Source: Oscillospiraceae bacterium
GTDB taxonomy: Bacteria; Bacillota; Clostridia; Oscillospirales; Acutalibacteraceae
Direction: 5' to 3'
Assembly: GCA_029004655.1 (NCBI GenBank)
Contig: JAQVYP010000006.1
Coordinates: forward strand, 1 to 23,112
Length of the DNA: 23,112 bases
Under the pieces are notes generated by a model. It was not told the origin of the DNA. It worked only from the letters and a program-made list of their open reading frames with translations, and made no database searches. Shown piece after piece: positions 15,687-22,881 of this stretch. Position 1 is the stretch's first letter. Each line of letters starts with the position of its first letter. The position numbers and the translations under genes were made by a program.

Positions 15687-16347
15687 TTGTAAATACCTCC
15701 GAATCCTTTATATAAATTCCGTCAACGCTTCCGTCTGAGATTAAAAATATAATAAAAACACGGCTGCTTTGGATAAAATCAAAAAACTCTCTTTCCTTAT
15801 CCAAAAGTTTCAGCCGTGTTTCATAGGGAATAACCTCTTTTGTCATATCTTGGGCTATGCAAACATACTGCCAATAAGCGTCATCTGCATTTTCATAAGA
15901 TTTTTTGTAATCTACATAACCGCCGATAAGTGATATTTTTCTGTGAATACTGTAAAAGGCTATCGGTTCAAATTCCGCAGAATATCCCGACAGCCCTCCG
16001 AGCACCTTACACATATTAAGCTTTCTTCTGTAATCCTCCGACATATATATCTTGTCAAGAGAAAAATCAGCCTTTCCGCTGTCTATCTCCGAAAGAGTAA
16101 GAGGAGCAAAGAGATTGGCATAAAAGCTGTCAACAGGCGATGTATCAATGTATTCTTTCTTTTCAACAACAAACCTTTCGCTGTATAAATTTGCTATTGA
16201 CTCAAGATATGATATGTCAGCATTTGTATCACGCCCGTAGCCTGATACAAATCTGTCATCTGGTTTAATTCCCGATATATCAAATGCAAAAGCAGCTCTG
16301 CTCAGTGCAAATGAAAATATCAAGACAAATGCAATGATTTTTTTCAA
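15673..16347 (-). CDS. Exported 224-residue protein, unknown function
   Basis: The likely start is TTG 16347, preceded by AAAGGAA. A longer frame from TTG 16389 begins inside the palindrome (MYQFGTRF...) and is rejected. The signal peptide is MKKIIAFVLIFSFALSRAAFA followed by FDISGI. The mature part is polar and contains FYANLFAPLTLSEID, a YRRKLNMCKVLGGLSG segment, and QDMTKEVIPYETRLKLLDKE. The C-terminus forms a hydrophobic strand pair (VFIIFLISDGSVDGIYIKDSE). There is no recognisable enzyme motif and no anchor. Its place among exported Ig-like proteins suggests a surface or periplasmic-side accessory of the same apparatus. Confidence 0.75.
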   Translation of the reverse strand: MKKIIAFVLIFSFALSRAAFAFDISGIKPDDRFVSGYGRDTNADISYLESIANLYSERFVVEKKEYIDTSPVDSFYANLFAPLTLSEIDSGKADFSLDKIYMSEDYRRKLNMCKVLGGLSGYSAEFEPIAFYSIHRKISLIGGYVDYKKSYENADDAYWQYVCIAQDMTKEVIPYETRLKLLDKEREFFDFIQSSRVFIIFLISDGSVDGIYIKDSEVFTIEIY

Positions 16348-16366
16348 ATCGGCACTTCCTTTCTTG

Positions 16367-16393
16367 AACCTTGTTCCAAATTGGTACAAGTTT
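16367..16393. repeat. Dispersed palindromic repeat, copy 4
   Basis: A 27-bp core with plus-strand arms AACCTTGT and ACAAGTTT (one arm mismatch) around the inner CCAAATTGG. The TAA stop of the upstream 879-residue protein gene (16394-16392) lies at the repeat edge on the minus strand. The ribosome binding site of the 224-residue protein gene follows within ten bases. This copy is about 12 kb from the other three and lies in the exported-protein block. Confidence 0.85.
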
Positions 16394-19031
16394 AATTGAT
16401 AAATTTAAACACATCATTGTTTATTCCCGAACTTTTGTCGCGCCTTGTGCCTATATAGTATACAGTAGCAGGTCTTGTTTCCTCAATGGTTACGGTGTTT
16501 CCGTCCTTTTTTGCTGTAATATCAGACGGGTTTACAATGTCAGATGTATCAATGCGTTTACTTGCCGTGGAAATGTTTCCGGCAGGATCGGTATATATAG
16601 CAGTCACAACACACGGCTTTGTTACAGGGGATATTGCAGATGTATAATTTGTGTATCGTCCGCCGCCCATATCACCGTCATATACAATTTTGTATTCTCT
16701 CTTATAAAGAGATTTTATGTAGCTACTGTTTAAACTCGGTGCAAGCGTTTCATCGGGATATGTAATGCTAACCGATTTACCGTTTGTAATGCTCGATACT
16801 GTTATTTCAGGTACAGGCGGATTATTTCTTTTTATGACAGCATCACATCCGTCAAAATCTCTGTAGGTTAAAATACCTGTGTAATCATTTTTGATTTCAG
16901 AAAGCTGAATAAACATATCATAAACTCCGTCAGGCAGTGGGGAGCCGTCCGGCTTTGTGTATGATATATTAAATTCAATATCACGATCAGTCAGTCCGTT
17001 CGGTGATGTTTCAACACTTGCCGTAGCAAAAACAGAACTGTCATCACGGCTTACAAGTTTGATTTCCGTCTGCAACGTATCAAGCATATCAGGTTCATGC
17101 ACGGTAAAGTGATATTTTGTGTTAAATGCTGTGTTCTTTACAACATAAATACCGCTTGTATGATGATATATTGTGTGCCAAAAATCATCTGTAGGTGTAA
17201 CCTCGCTTGTAATGCTTACAGGCGTGTTTATCTTGATTTTCTTTGTTTCAACCGTAACATTTCCTGCATAATCAACTGCTTTTATATGCAGATAATATAC
17301 GCCGCCTGTATTAAAGGTAATACCCGCAGTCGGATAGTTAATCCAATTGTTATCAGCTTCTGCTGTATCCGTAATGCAATACTGCTTTGTTTGTACTCCT
17401 GAATTATCTGAAACACTGCTTGATGAAGGATAATCATAAATATCTGCCATAACCGTTTTAGGAGCAGCATACCATGTGTTTTCATCAGCTTTTATTGTCA
17501 CACTCGGATTGGTTTTGTCAAGCCACACATAGCAGCTTATATACCTTGAATTTCCGCTTGATGAAGTATTTACGGAATTAATTGATTTATTAAGTGTTTT
17601 TGCATCATCATAAATATAAAAGTAATGATAGATTTTGCCGGTCATTGTGTTTGTGACATTATACCTAAACACATACGGGCTTTGCCCCTTTGAGATTGAT
17701 GTACCGCCGAAATAGCTGTAATTTCTGTAGGCATTGCATTTTATAACTCCTGCAAGATTATCGGTGCTCTCAATCAAAATTTTCTTACTTTCATTCATCC
17801 AAGTGGAATAAAGCGTAGCCTCTGAATTTTCGCTTGCTGGGATAAGTCTTACTGTTGGTGCTGTGTTATCAAGCGTTTGATCTAAAATATGCTCCGACTT
17901 ATTATGAGCCTTATCAAACATTGTCAGAATTATCTCGTAATGACCGTCTGCCATATTTGTTATATCAACCGTATATTCTCCGACGTCACTTGCAGGAAGT
18001 TTTGTGATGTTCCGTACCATACTGCCGTCCTTGCGTATGGAATAATACACCTCGCCGCCTGTCATAGCCTTGTTGTGATCGTCGGTAATTGTGAATTTGC
18101 TGTATAGATTTCTGCCTTTTATACATTTGCCTAAATCGGCAAACTCATTTACAACCGCAGCGCTCTCACGGTCAATCATTATAGTTACGGGCTGCATTTC
18201 AAATTCTCCGCCGAAATCATCCGAAACAGTAAGTATCAGCTTTACAAACTCTGCATCACTGTTACAGGTGATTATATTGTTTTCTGTCAAATCACCTGTC
18301 CCGATTACTGTATTTTCAATATAGTCCAGCAAGGTATATTTAACTGTTAAACTGTCCTCACTGTCAAAATCCGTCGCAGTATAATTTACCTTGAGTCCGT
18401 TTTGCAATACATTCATTGGAAAGTATGTACTTTCGACCTCAGAAAATGGAATGGTAAAGCTTTTTTCACCGTCAATCGTTTCACCATTAAATGTAAGACT
18501 GTCGATTATAATTTCAGGTTTGAAATTTTTATAATATGCAAAACCAGAATCTGTGGCAGCAATGGGGTTTACTTCACCGACAAGCCGCCAACCGTCTTTT
18601 ATGCTTTCTCCTGCAATCATTACTTTTGAAAAATCATCAACAGATTTTACATAGTATCTGTAGCCAATTTTGTATTTTGCTTTATCCCGAAGCAAATTAA
18701 TATCGCCGAAGTTAACCTGAAAATTCAAGCTTTCTGGATTTTGAAGCAAAACCTTCTTTGTTTCATTTCCGTTTTCGTCTGTATATATTTCAAAATTTTC
18801 GCCGTCTGATGTCTTTTCAAAAACAGCAAGCTCTATAGAATCAATCAAAAATTTATTATCATCTAAATCAGGTAGTATAAATTCTATGCCGTATCCTGTA
18901 CCGATGTTGTTTGCTTTTTTTACGGTTTCGTCCATACTTATTTTTATAACATCATCGGCGTTTGCTGTTATTCCGAGTACGGCTGTTAAAGTGAATACAA
19001 GTAAGAATATTACTTTCTTCAAAGTTTTCAA
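16392..19031 (-). CDS. Large exported Ig-like domain protein
   Basis: About 879 residues from TTG 19031, six bases after GAGGTG. A GTG at 19040 lies within the ribosome binding site. The signal peptide is MKTLKKVIFLLVFTLTAVLG... with cleavage near TANA/DD. The mature protein is a chain of beta-rich Ig-like or Ig-like/cadherin-type modules, several ending with DNTAPTVRL, DKTNPSVTI or DYAGNVTVETKK. These are linker motifs typical of bacterial Ig-like repeats that follow 'VDxTxPxV'. No LPXTG, S-layer or C-terminal membrane helix is seen. Secretion or attachment through the pseudopilus complex is possible but inferred. The ribosome binding site starts directly after the stop of the GspG-like gene, so it is in the same operon. 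Confidence 0.85.
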   Translation of the reverse strand: MKTLKKVIFLLVFTLTAVLGITANADDVIKISMDETVKKANNIGTGYGIEFILPDLDDNKFLIDSIELAVFEKTSDGENFEIYTDENGNETKKVLLQNPESLNFQVNFGDINLLRDKAKYKIGYRYYVKSVDDFSKVMIAGESIKDGWRLVGEVNPIAATDSGFAYYKNFKPEIIIDSLTFNGETIDGEKSFTIPFSEVESTYFPMNVLQNGLKVNYTATDFDSEDSLTVKYTLLDYIENTVIGTGDLTENNIITCNSDAEFVKLILTVSDDFGGEFEMQPVTIMIDRESAAVVNEFADLGKCIKGRNLYSKFTITDDHNKAMTGGEVYYSIRKDGSMVRNITKLPASDVGEYTVDITNMADGHYEIILTMFDKAHNKSEHILDQTLDNTAPTVRLIPASENSEATLYSTWMNESKKILIESTDNLAGVIKCNAYRNYSYFGGTSISKGQSPYVFRYNVTNTMTGKIYHYFYIYDDAKTLNKSINSVNTSSSGNSRYISCYVWLDKTNPSVTIKADENTWYAAPKTVMADIYDYPSSSSVSDNSGVQTKQYCITDTAEADNNWINYPTAGITFNTGGVYYLHIKAVDYAGNVTVETKKIKINTPVSITSEVTPTDDFWHTIYHHTSGIYVVKNTAFNTKYHFTVHEPDMLDTLQTEIKLVSRDDSSVFATASVETSPNGLTDRDIEFNISYTKPDGSPLPDGVYDMFIQLSEIKNDYTGILTYRDFDGCDAVIKRNNPPVPEITVSSITNGKSVSITYPDETLAPSLNSSYIKSLYKREYKIVYDGDMGGGRYTNYTSAISPVTKPCVVTAIYTDPAGNISTASKRIDTSDIVNPSDITAKKDGNTVTIEETRPATVYYIGTRRDKSSGINNDVFKFIN

Positions 19032-19045
19032 ATAAACCACCTCTC

Positions 19046-19552
19046 TTATTTAGGCTCGACAACAGCGGCTATATCATCACCGTAATTGCCGTCCTTATAT
19101 GTTGCTTTGCTGCTCACACCGTCAACACCGTTACTTGAAATAATCACAAGTCCCGGTATGCTTGTTTTGTCATCACCGTTATATGTGTAAATGTACAAAT
19201 TGTATTTATTTTTCCATGGATCGGTTTTATGACGTGTTACAAGCCTGACACTTTTTTTATCGGCAGCAATATCGCTTTTTTCAATCTCATAGTTTAAATA
19301 TTGTTTGTTCAGAGTATCAATTGTTTCATTTAATGCTGTTTCAAAATTTGTATCATTCGGCAAAATGATATTGCCGTAGTCAATCAGATAATTTGAAATA
19401 CCTCCCGAAATATCTCTTAATTCTGTTTCCGCCGTATCTGTCTGATGATTGCGCCAGACTGTGCTATATGTTACAATTCCGGCTGCAAAAAGAATGCCGA
19501 CAACAAGCATAACAGTCATAATTTCAATTAGGGTAAAACCTTTCTTTCTCAT
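19046..19552 (-). CDS. GspG-like pseudopilin (third copy, divergent)
   Basis: 168 residues. The class III leader MRKKG is followed by FTLIEIMTVMLVVGILFAAG, with the Glu at +5 and a hydrophobic helix to about residue 25. The C-terminal half has DPWKNKYNL and an ISSNGVDG...NYGDDIAAV stretch, matching the DPWGxPY and acidic calcium-loop pattern of GspG major pseudopilins. It should be cleaved by the prepilin peptidase of this operon and assembled in the pseudopilus. The ribosome binding site AGGAGGT is formed by the last codons of the GspK-like gene, which ends four bases before the ATG. Confidence 0.9.
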   Translation of the reverse strand: MRKKGFTLIEIMTVMLVVGILFAAGIVTYSTVWRNHQTDTAETELRDISGGISNYLIDYGNIILPNDTNFETALNETIDTLNKQYLNYEIEKSDIAADKKSVRLVTRHKTDPWKNKYNLYIYTYNGDDKTSIPGLVIISSNGVDGVSSKATYKDGNYGDDIAAVVEPK

Positions 19553-19555
19553 ATT

Positions 19556-20260
19556 TTACCTCCTGTAATTCTGAAAATTCTGATATGCTATCTTGCAGCC
19601 TGATGTATCAATGCTTGCAGATACGCTTGACCTGTTTCCTCCTGTAACTTCTTTAAACGGCTCTCTATTTATTTTAAGATTTGATATTATGATGTTTGCC
19701 ATAACCTCACCGCCTTTGAATTTTGATGTTACTGTAAGATAAATCGGATTGATACGGCTCAGCCTGCTCCCTGTTTCAGGTCTGCTGCTTGATTGAAAGT
19801 TCGGTGTAATACACATACCGGAAATTTTGAAATTATCCTTTTGCGAAAATGTCTGTATTTTCACATTCACACCGCCGTTTCTCGTAAAATCAAAATACCC
19901 GGCATTTGAAAGATAGCTGTTGCACTCATTTGATACTATATCAATCGGTATCATATCTGTATCTTCTGAATTTTTTATTTCATCAAGTAGATAAGGTGAA
20001 AAGGAATCAACAGCCGTAAAGCTTCCGTCTGCATTTTGCTCATAGGTTATAACGAAATCTCTGTTTGAAAGATAATTTAAAAACAGTCCCGCAGCAAGGT
20101 CAACACCGCTTTCGGCTATGTATCTGTTTTCAAGTCTTAAATTTGTTTCTTTCGCATTATATTTACTGTTTATTGCAAGTACCGAAATTACCGAAGCACC
20201 TAAAACAGCGATTAGTGCAATCAGTAAGCATAGGTTTATGTTTCCGCTTTTACGATGCAT
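19556..20260 (-). CDS. GspK/PilX-like minor pseudopilin
   Basis: About 234 residues from ATG 20260, five bases after GGAGGTG. An upstream ATG at 20344 is in frame but lacks a ribosome binding site and would overlap the previous gene by 95 bases. The N-terminus MHRKSG is followed by a hydrophobic helix (NINLCLLIALIAVLGASVIS) without the +5 Glu, as is usual for GspK. The next segment LRLENRYIAESGVDLAAGLFLNYL carries the A-E-S/A-G motif of PilX/GspK proteins. The remainder is a polar, beta-rich domain. GspK caps the pseudopilus tip with GspI and GspJ. The gene follows candidates for both in the same order as in type II secretion operons. Confidence 0.8.
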   Translation of the reverse strand: MHRKSGNINLCLLIALIAVLGASVISVLAINSKYNAKETNLRLENRYIAESGVDLAAGLFLNYLSNRDFVITYEQNADGSFTAVDSFSPYLLDEIKNSEDTDMIPIDIVSNECNSYLSNAGYFDFTRNGGVNVKIQTFSQKDNFKISGMCITPNFQSSSRPETGSRLSRINPIYLTVTSKFKGGEVMANIIISNLKINREPFKEVTGGNRSSVSASIDTSGCKIAYQNFQNYRR

Positions 20261-20738
20261 GTTCCACCTCCATAGAGCATTTATCACTTCTCGGCGTAAT
20301 GTGAAAGGTTTGTATTTGCGGTATTTGCTTTTGCTCTTTATCATTTTTAATCACTGCAAGCGTAACTGTCACATTTTCTCCGTTTGTGTCAAAACTGCTT
20401 TTTCCAAAATCCAAATCAAGCATTCTTTTACTTTGAAAACATAAATATGATGTGGGATTATCTTCTTTAATTTCATATTTAAGATAATTACTGCTGCCTC
20501 GCTGCTTGATTTCAAGAACCTTTTTATCATAAGATATTTTTATGCTTTCTGCCGATTGTATCTCTCTTGACATATAATAAATATTGTCCGAAAGAGAAGT
20601 ACGGTTTCTATTTTCCGTCTGACCGTTATAAATAGTTGAACTTACAGCCTGCATTACTCCTACACCTATCAGAAGGACAAGCATCATAATACCGCTTGCA
20701 ATTAAAATTTCAGGAAGTGTAAAGGCTTTTTTTCTCAT
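20250..20738 (-). CDS. GspJ-like minor pseudopilin with Ala at the cleavage site
   Basis: About 162 residues from ATG 20738 (MRKKA), which has a GGGAGTGAT-type ribosome binding site. In-frame starts at 20750 (GTG) and 20747 (ATG) are too close to that site. The leader ends in KKA instead of KKG, then FTLPEILIASGIMMLVLLIGVGVM with Glu at +5. The rest (YYMSREIQSAESIKISYD..., LEIKQRGSSNYLKYEI, RMLDLDF) follows GspJ/PilW-like minor pseudopilins: long helix, then strands. It probably forms part of a tip complex with the GspI- and GspK-like proteins next to it. It overlaps the GspK-like gene by 11 bases. Confidence 0.82.
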   Translation of the reverse strand: MRKKAFTLPEILIASGIMMLVLLIGVGVMQAVSSTIYNGQTENRNRTSLSDNIYYMSREIQSAESIKISYDKKVLEIKQRGSSNYLKYEIKEDNPTSYLCFQSKRMLDLDFGKSSFDTNGENVTVTLAVIKNDKEQKQIPQIQTFHITPRSDKCSMEVEHAS

Positions 20739-20746
20739 TTTTTTCA

Positions 20747-21175
20747 TCACTCCCGGATATTTATTATTGTGGTCAAGCTTGTGTTTGGCTGTTTTCCTAT
20801 TGCCGTAACACGAAATATCTGTGCTTTTTTGGGCCTTAGTTTTTCATTAAACACATAGCTTTCATCAAGTCCGCTTTTTATAATGTTAACCTTACCATCT
20901 GCCAATTTTGTCAAAGTCACCTCACCGATGCCGACAGCAACCGTTTTCAGGTTGCTGTGGCTGTGAGTGAAATTATATAAGTCATCAAGGCTTTTAACAT
21001 CAGACTTTAACTGCTCCAGCGTACTTACGGCATTTATAGTTTCATAAGCCCCCATATCTCTGCTATAGGTGGTCTTATAATAGCTGTTTAATACGAATGT
21101 TACACCAATGCCTATCGCCGAAATGATAAGCATTGAAATAAGTGATTCTACAATTGTAAAGCCTTGTTTTTTCAT
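20747..21175 (-). CDS. GspI-like minor pseudopilin
   Basis: 142 residues. Leader MKKQG followed by FTIVESLISMLIISAIGIGV, with Glu at +5 and a hydrophobic helix. A short globular domain follows, starting SRDMGAYETINAVSTLEQL and ending ...NTSLTTIINIRE. The short length and position before GspJ- and GspK-like genes suit GspI/PilV. No clear ribosome binding site precedes the ATG, which lies two bases after the TGA stop of the GspG-like gene. Translation probably depends on reinitiation. Confidence 0.82.
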   Translation of the reverse strand: MKKQGFTIVESLISMLIISAIGIGVTFVLNSYYKTTYSRDMGAYETINAVSTLEQLKSDVKSLDDLYNFTHSHSNLKTVAVGIGEVTLTKLADGKVNIIKSGLDESYVFNEKLRPKKAQIFRVTAIGKQPNTSLTTIINIRE

Positions 21176-21177
21176 AA

Positions 21178-21795
21178 TCAGTTAATAATCATTGAGCCTG
21201 TACCGTCAAGCTTTGTATTTGCCTGTGTACCTGCCGTCGGAACATTTGTAATAGTGCCTATATTGCTCGAAAAACCGTTTGTTGCAGATTTAATCACACC
21301 GTCTGTATATGTAGTAAGTAAGATAAAGTCATTATTGCCGTCAATAGCACTGTCCTTACCACCGCACTCAAACAGAATTTTGCTGTTATTAGCGCCTTTC
21401 TTTGCATTTGTAACCATTTGATACTGCTTATTCCAAGGATCAAGCTGTGCGGATAACGCTTTATTTGTACCTGATGCAACAGACATTGCAAGTGCAGGAT
21501 CAAGATACTGATTTAGCTTCCCGACAACTGCTGTTGTATTGGTGTTTGTCGTTGCGCTGTCAACAGTTGTACCTGTTACAAAGCCAAGTCCGGCATTTTC
21601 ACGCATTACTTGTTCAGTTGCCAGCATAAATGCACGGAAGTCTGATTTAACACCTGTTTCTCTTGCTGAATTTGAAGCAAAGTCAATTCTCGGCACGAAA
21701 ATTGCAAAAAGAAGTCCGATAATTACGATTACAACAAGAATTTCTACGAGTGTAAAACCTTTTTTTCTCTTTTTAAGATTTGTTAATTTATTCAT
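21178..21795 (-). CDS. GspG-like major pseudopilin, copy B
   Basis: 205 residues. A 13-residue basic leader ends in KKG, followed by FTLVEILVVIVIIGLLFAIF with Glu at +5. Residues about 10-54 are identical to the paralogue at 21817-22410. Beyond that the two proteins diverge, keeping DPWNKQY and GGKDSAIDGNNDF, which match the DPWGxPY and acidic loop features of GspG. The C-terminal tail, rich in Thr, Asn and Gly, is unlike that of copy A. It should be processed by the prepilin peptidase at 10636-11346 and form the pseudopilus fibre. GAGGAGG lies upstream of the ATG in a 21-base gap. Confidence 0.92.
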   Translation of the reverse strand: MNKLTNLKKRKKGFTLVEILVVIVIIGLLFAIFVPRIDFASNSARETGVKSDFRAFMLATEQVMRENAGLGFVTGTTVDSATTNTNTTAVVGKLNQYLDPALAMSVASGTNKALSAQLDPWNKQYQMVTNAKKGANNSKILFECGGKDSAIDGNNDFILLTTYTDGVIKSATNGFSSNIGTITNVPTAGTQANTKLDGTGSMIIN

Positions 21796-21816
21796 AATAC
21801 AAAATCCTCCTCAAAA

Positions 21817-22410
21817 TTATTTCTTATACTTTAAAGCTGCTGTGTTTCCGGTTACTGTCATAGCTCCGGCTGCTGCGTCTGCTGTAATTCCTGTAATGGC
21901 ATTTGACTCAATATTTGAGCTAAAGCCCGAAGTTTCAGACGAAATAACACCATTTACATATACAGTTGCCATTGCAAAATCATTTGTGCCGTCTAAGCTA
22001 CCATCTTTACCTCCGGATAAGAATATGATACCGCCGTTATTCTGATTTGCGGCTGAGCCAACAAGCTGTACCGTGTATGGTTTGTTCCACGGATCATTTT
22101 GCGATGATGAGCCTGTAGTGCTGAACTTTAATGCGTCATCAAGATAAAGATTTAAACCACCGTTTGCCGCACAAAGCTTTGCAACCGTTTCATGCTTGCT
22201 GAGTCCTGCATTTTCACGCATAAGCTGTTCTGCCGCAAGCTCAAATGAACGAAAGTCCGATTTAACTCCTGTTTCTCTTGCTGAATTTGAAGCGAAGTCA
22301 ATTCTCGGCACGAAAATTGCGAACAGAAGGCCGATGATTACGATTACAACAAGAATTTCCACGAGTGTAAAGCCTTTTTTACGCTTTCTAAGCTTAGATA
22401 AATTTTTCAT
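21817..22410 (-). CDS. GspG-like major pseudopilin, copy A, first gene of the operon
   Basis: 197 residues. The leader of 13 residues ends KRKKG, followed by FTLVEILVVIVIIGLLFAIF with Glu at +5. A helical stretch ends with SDFRSFELAAEQLMRENAGL. The globular part has DPWNKPYTV and GGKDGSLDGTNDFAMATVYV, the GspG signature and loop. The tail is rich in Ala, Thr and Gly. GGAGG at 22421-22425 precedes the ATG by ten bases, and a candidate promoter is 40-70 bases upstream. As first gene it is probably the most abundantly made pilin. Confidence 0.93.
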   Translation of the reverse strand: MKNLSKLRKRKKGFTLVEILVVIVIIGLLFAIFVPRIDFASNSARETGVKSDFRSFELAAEQLMRENAGLSKHETVAKLCAANGGLNLYLDDALKFSTTGSSSQNDPWNKPYTVQLVGSAANQNNGGIIFLSGGKDGSLDGTNDFAMATVYVNGVISSETSGFSSNIESNAITGITADAAAGAMTVTGNTAALKYKK

Positions 22411-22447
22411 AAATAAAATTCCTCCGATTTTTTAATAATAATTTTTA

Positions 22448-22478
22448 TATATAAAATACTCATATCACCGCCTGACAA
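22448..22478 (-). promoter_or_regulatory. Candidate promoter of the pseudopilin/T4SS operon
   Basis: On the minus strand, TTGTCA (22478-22473; one mismatch from TTGACA) is followed after 17-19 bases by a TTTATATATA stretch that can hold a -10 box. The pilin start is about 40 bases further. The -35 candidate directly follows the T-run of the terminator hairpin. Two direct copies of GGCGGTGAT (22493-22485 and 22472-22464, minus strand), 21 bp apart, flank it and could be a regulator site. Confidence 0.45.
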
Positions 22479-22484
22479 TAAAAA

Positions 22485-22517
22485 ATCACCGCCCATCTTT
22501 ATCTGATTGGCAGTGAT
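22485..22517 (-). terminator. Terminator-like hairpin between the toxin-antitoxin and pilin operons
   Basis: On the minus strand ATCACTGCC pairs with GGCGGTGAT (one C/A-type mismatch), with a 15-base loop, followed by TTTTTTATTG. It fits a second, back-up intrinsic terminator after the toxin gene. The loop is long, so it may be weak. Confidence 0.6.
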
Positions 22518-22550
22518 AATAAATATTATATATTTTGTTTTTGAAAAGAA

Positions 22551-22588
22551 AAAAGGCACTCCGCTGATTTTTTAGCGAAGCGCCTTTT
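22551..22588 (-). terminator. Rho-independent terminator of the toxin-antitoxin operon
   Basis: The stem has outer arms AAAAGGC/GCCTTTT and inner CGCT/AGCG, with a loop of about eight bases rich in T. On the minus strand it is followed by a T-rich run (TTTTTTCTTTTC, sharing the stem end), 15 bases after the toxin stop codon. It may also end transcripts from the opposite direction, though less clearly. Confidence 0.8.
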
Positions 22589-22602
22589 AAGAATTGTTTG
22601 AT

Positions 22603-22881
22603 TTAAAATAAGTCGCTGTGTGTTCCCGTTTCAAGCAATGTAAGTGTCAATATATCCTCCCGAACCATATATACAAGCAGCCAGTCAGGAGATATATGGC
22701 ATTCACGGCATCCCGAATATTGCCCCATAAGCTGATGATCTCTGTATTTTTCATCAAGAGAATCACCTGTTATCAGTTTATCAACAACATATTCAAGCTT
22801 AGAAAAATCTGCATTTCTTTTTTTCATAAGCTTGTAGCCCTTTTTAAATTGATTGGTCAATGCTAATTTATATTTCATCAT
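22603..22881 (-). CDS. yafQ: YafQ-type endoribonuclease toxin
   Basis: 92 residues. It has the RelE-superfamily YafQ signature: DHQLMG with H49, ECHISPDWLLVY with H62, D66 and W67, and TGTHSDLF with H88 and F92. These correspond to the catalytic set of E. coli YafQ (H50, H63, D67, W68, H87, F91). The enzyme would cleave mRNA in the ribosome when free of its antitoxin. The start ATG overlaps the antitoxin 3' end by 14 bases, with GGAG six bases upstream, the usual arrangement. It is intact in all key positions. In such regions these modules often stabilise mobile elements, but that is an inference here. Confidence 0.95.
   Translation of the reverse strand: MMKYKLALTNQFKKGYKLMKKRNADFSKLEYVVDKLITGDSLDEKYRDHQLMGQYSGCRECHISPDWLLVYMVREDILTLTLLETGTHSDLF

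Noticed and set aside
1034..16393. CRISPR array from the recurring palindrome
   Set aside because: Only four copies, at irregular and kilobase-scale distances, with no regular spacers and no cas genes.
21539..22045. 168-residue open frame on the plus strand across the twin pilins
   Set aside because: It is the complement of two conserved pilin genes; its internal similarity reflects the pilin duplication and it has no credible ribosome binding site.
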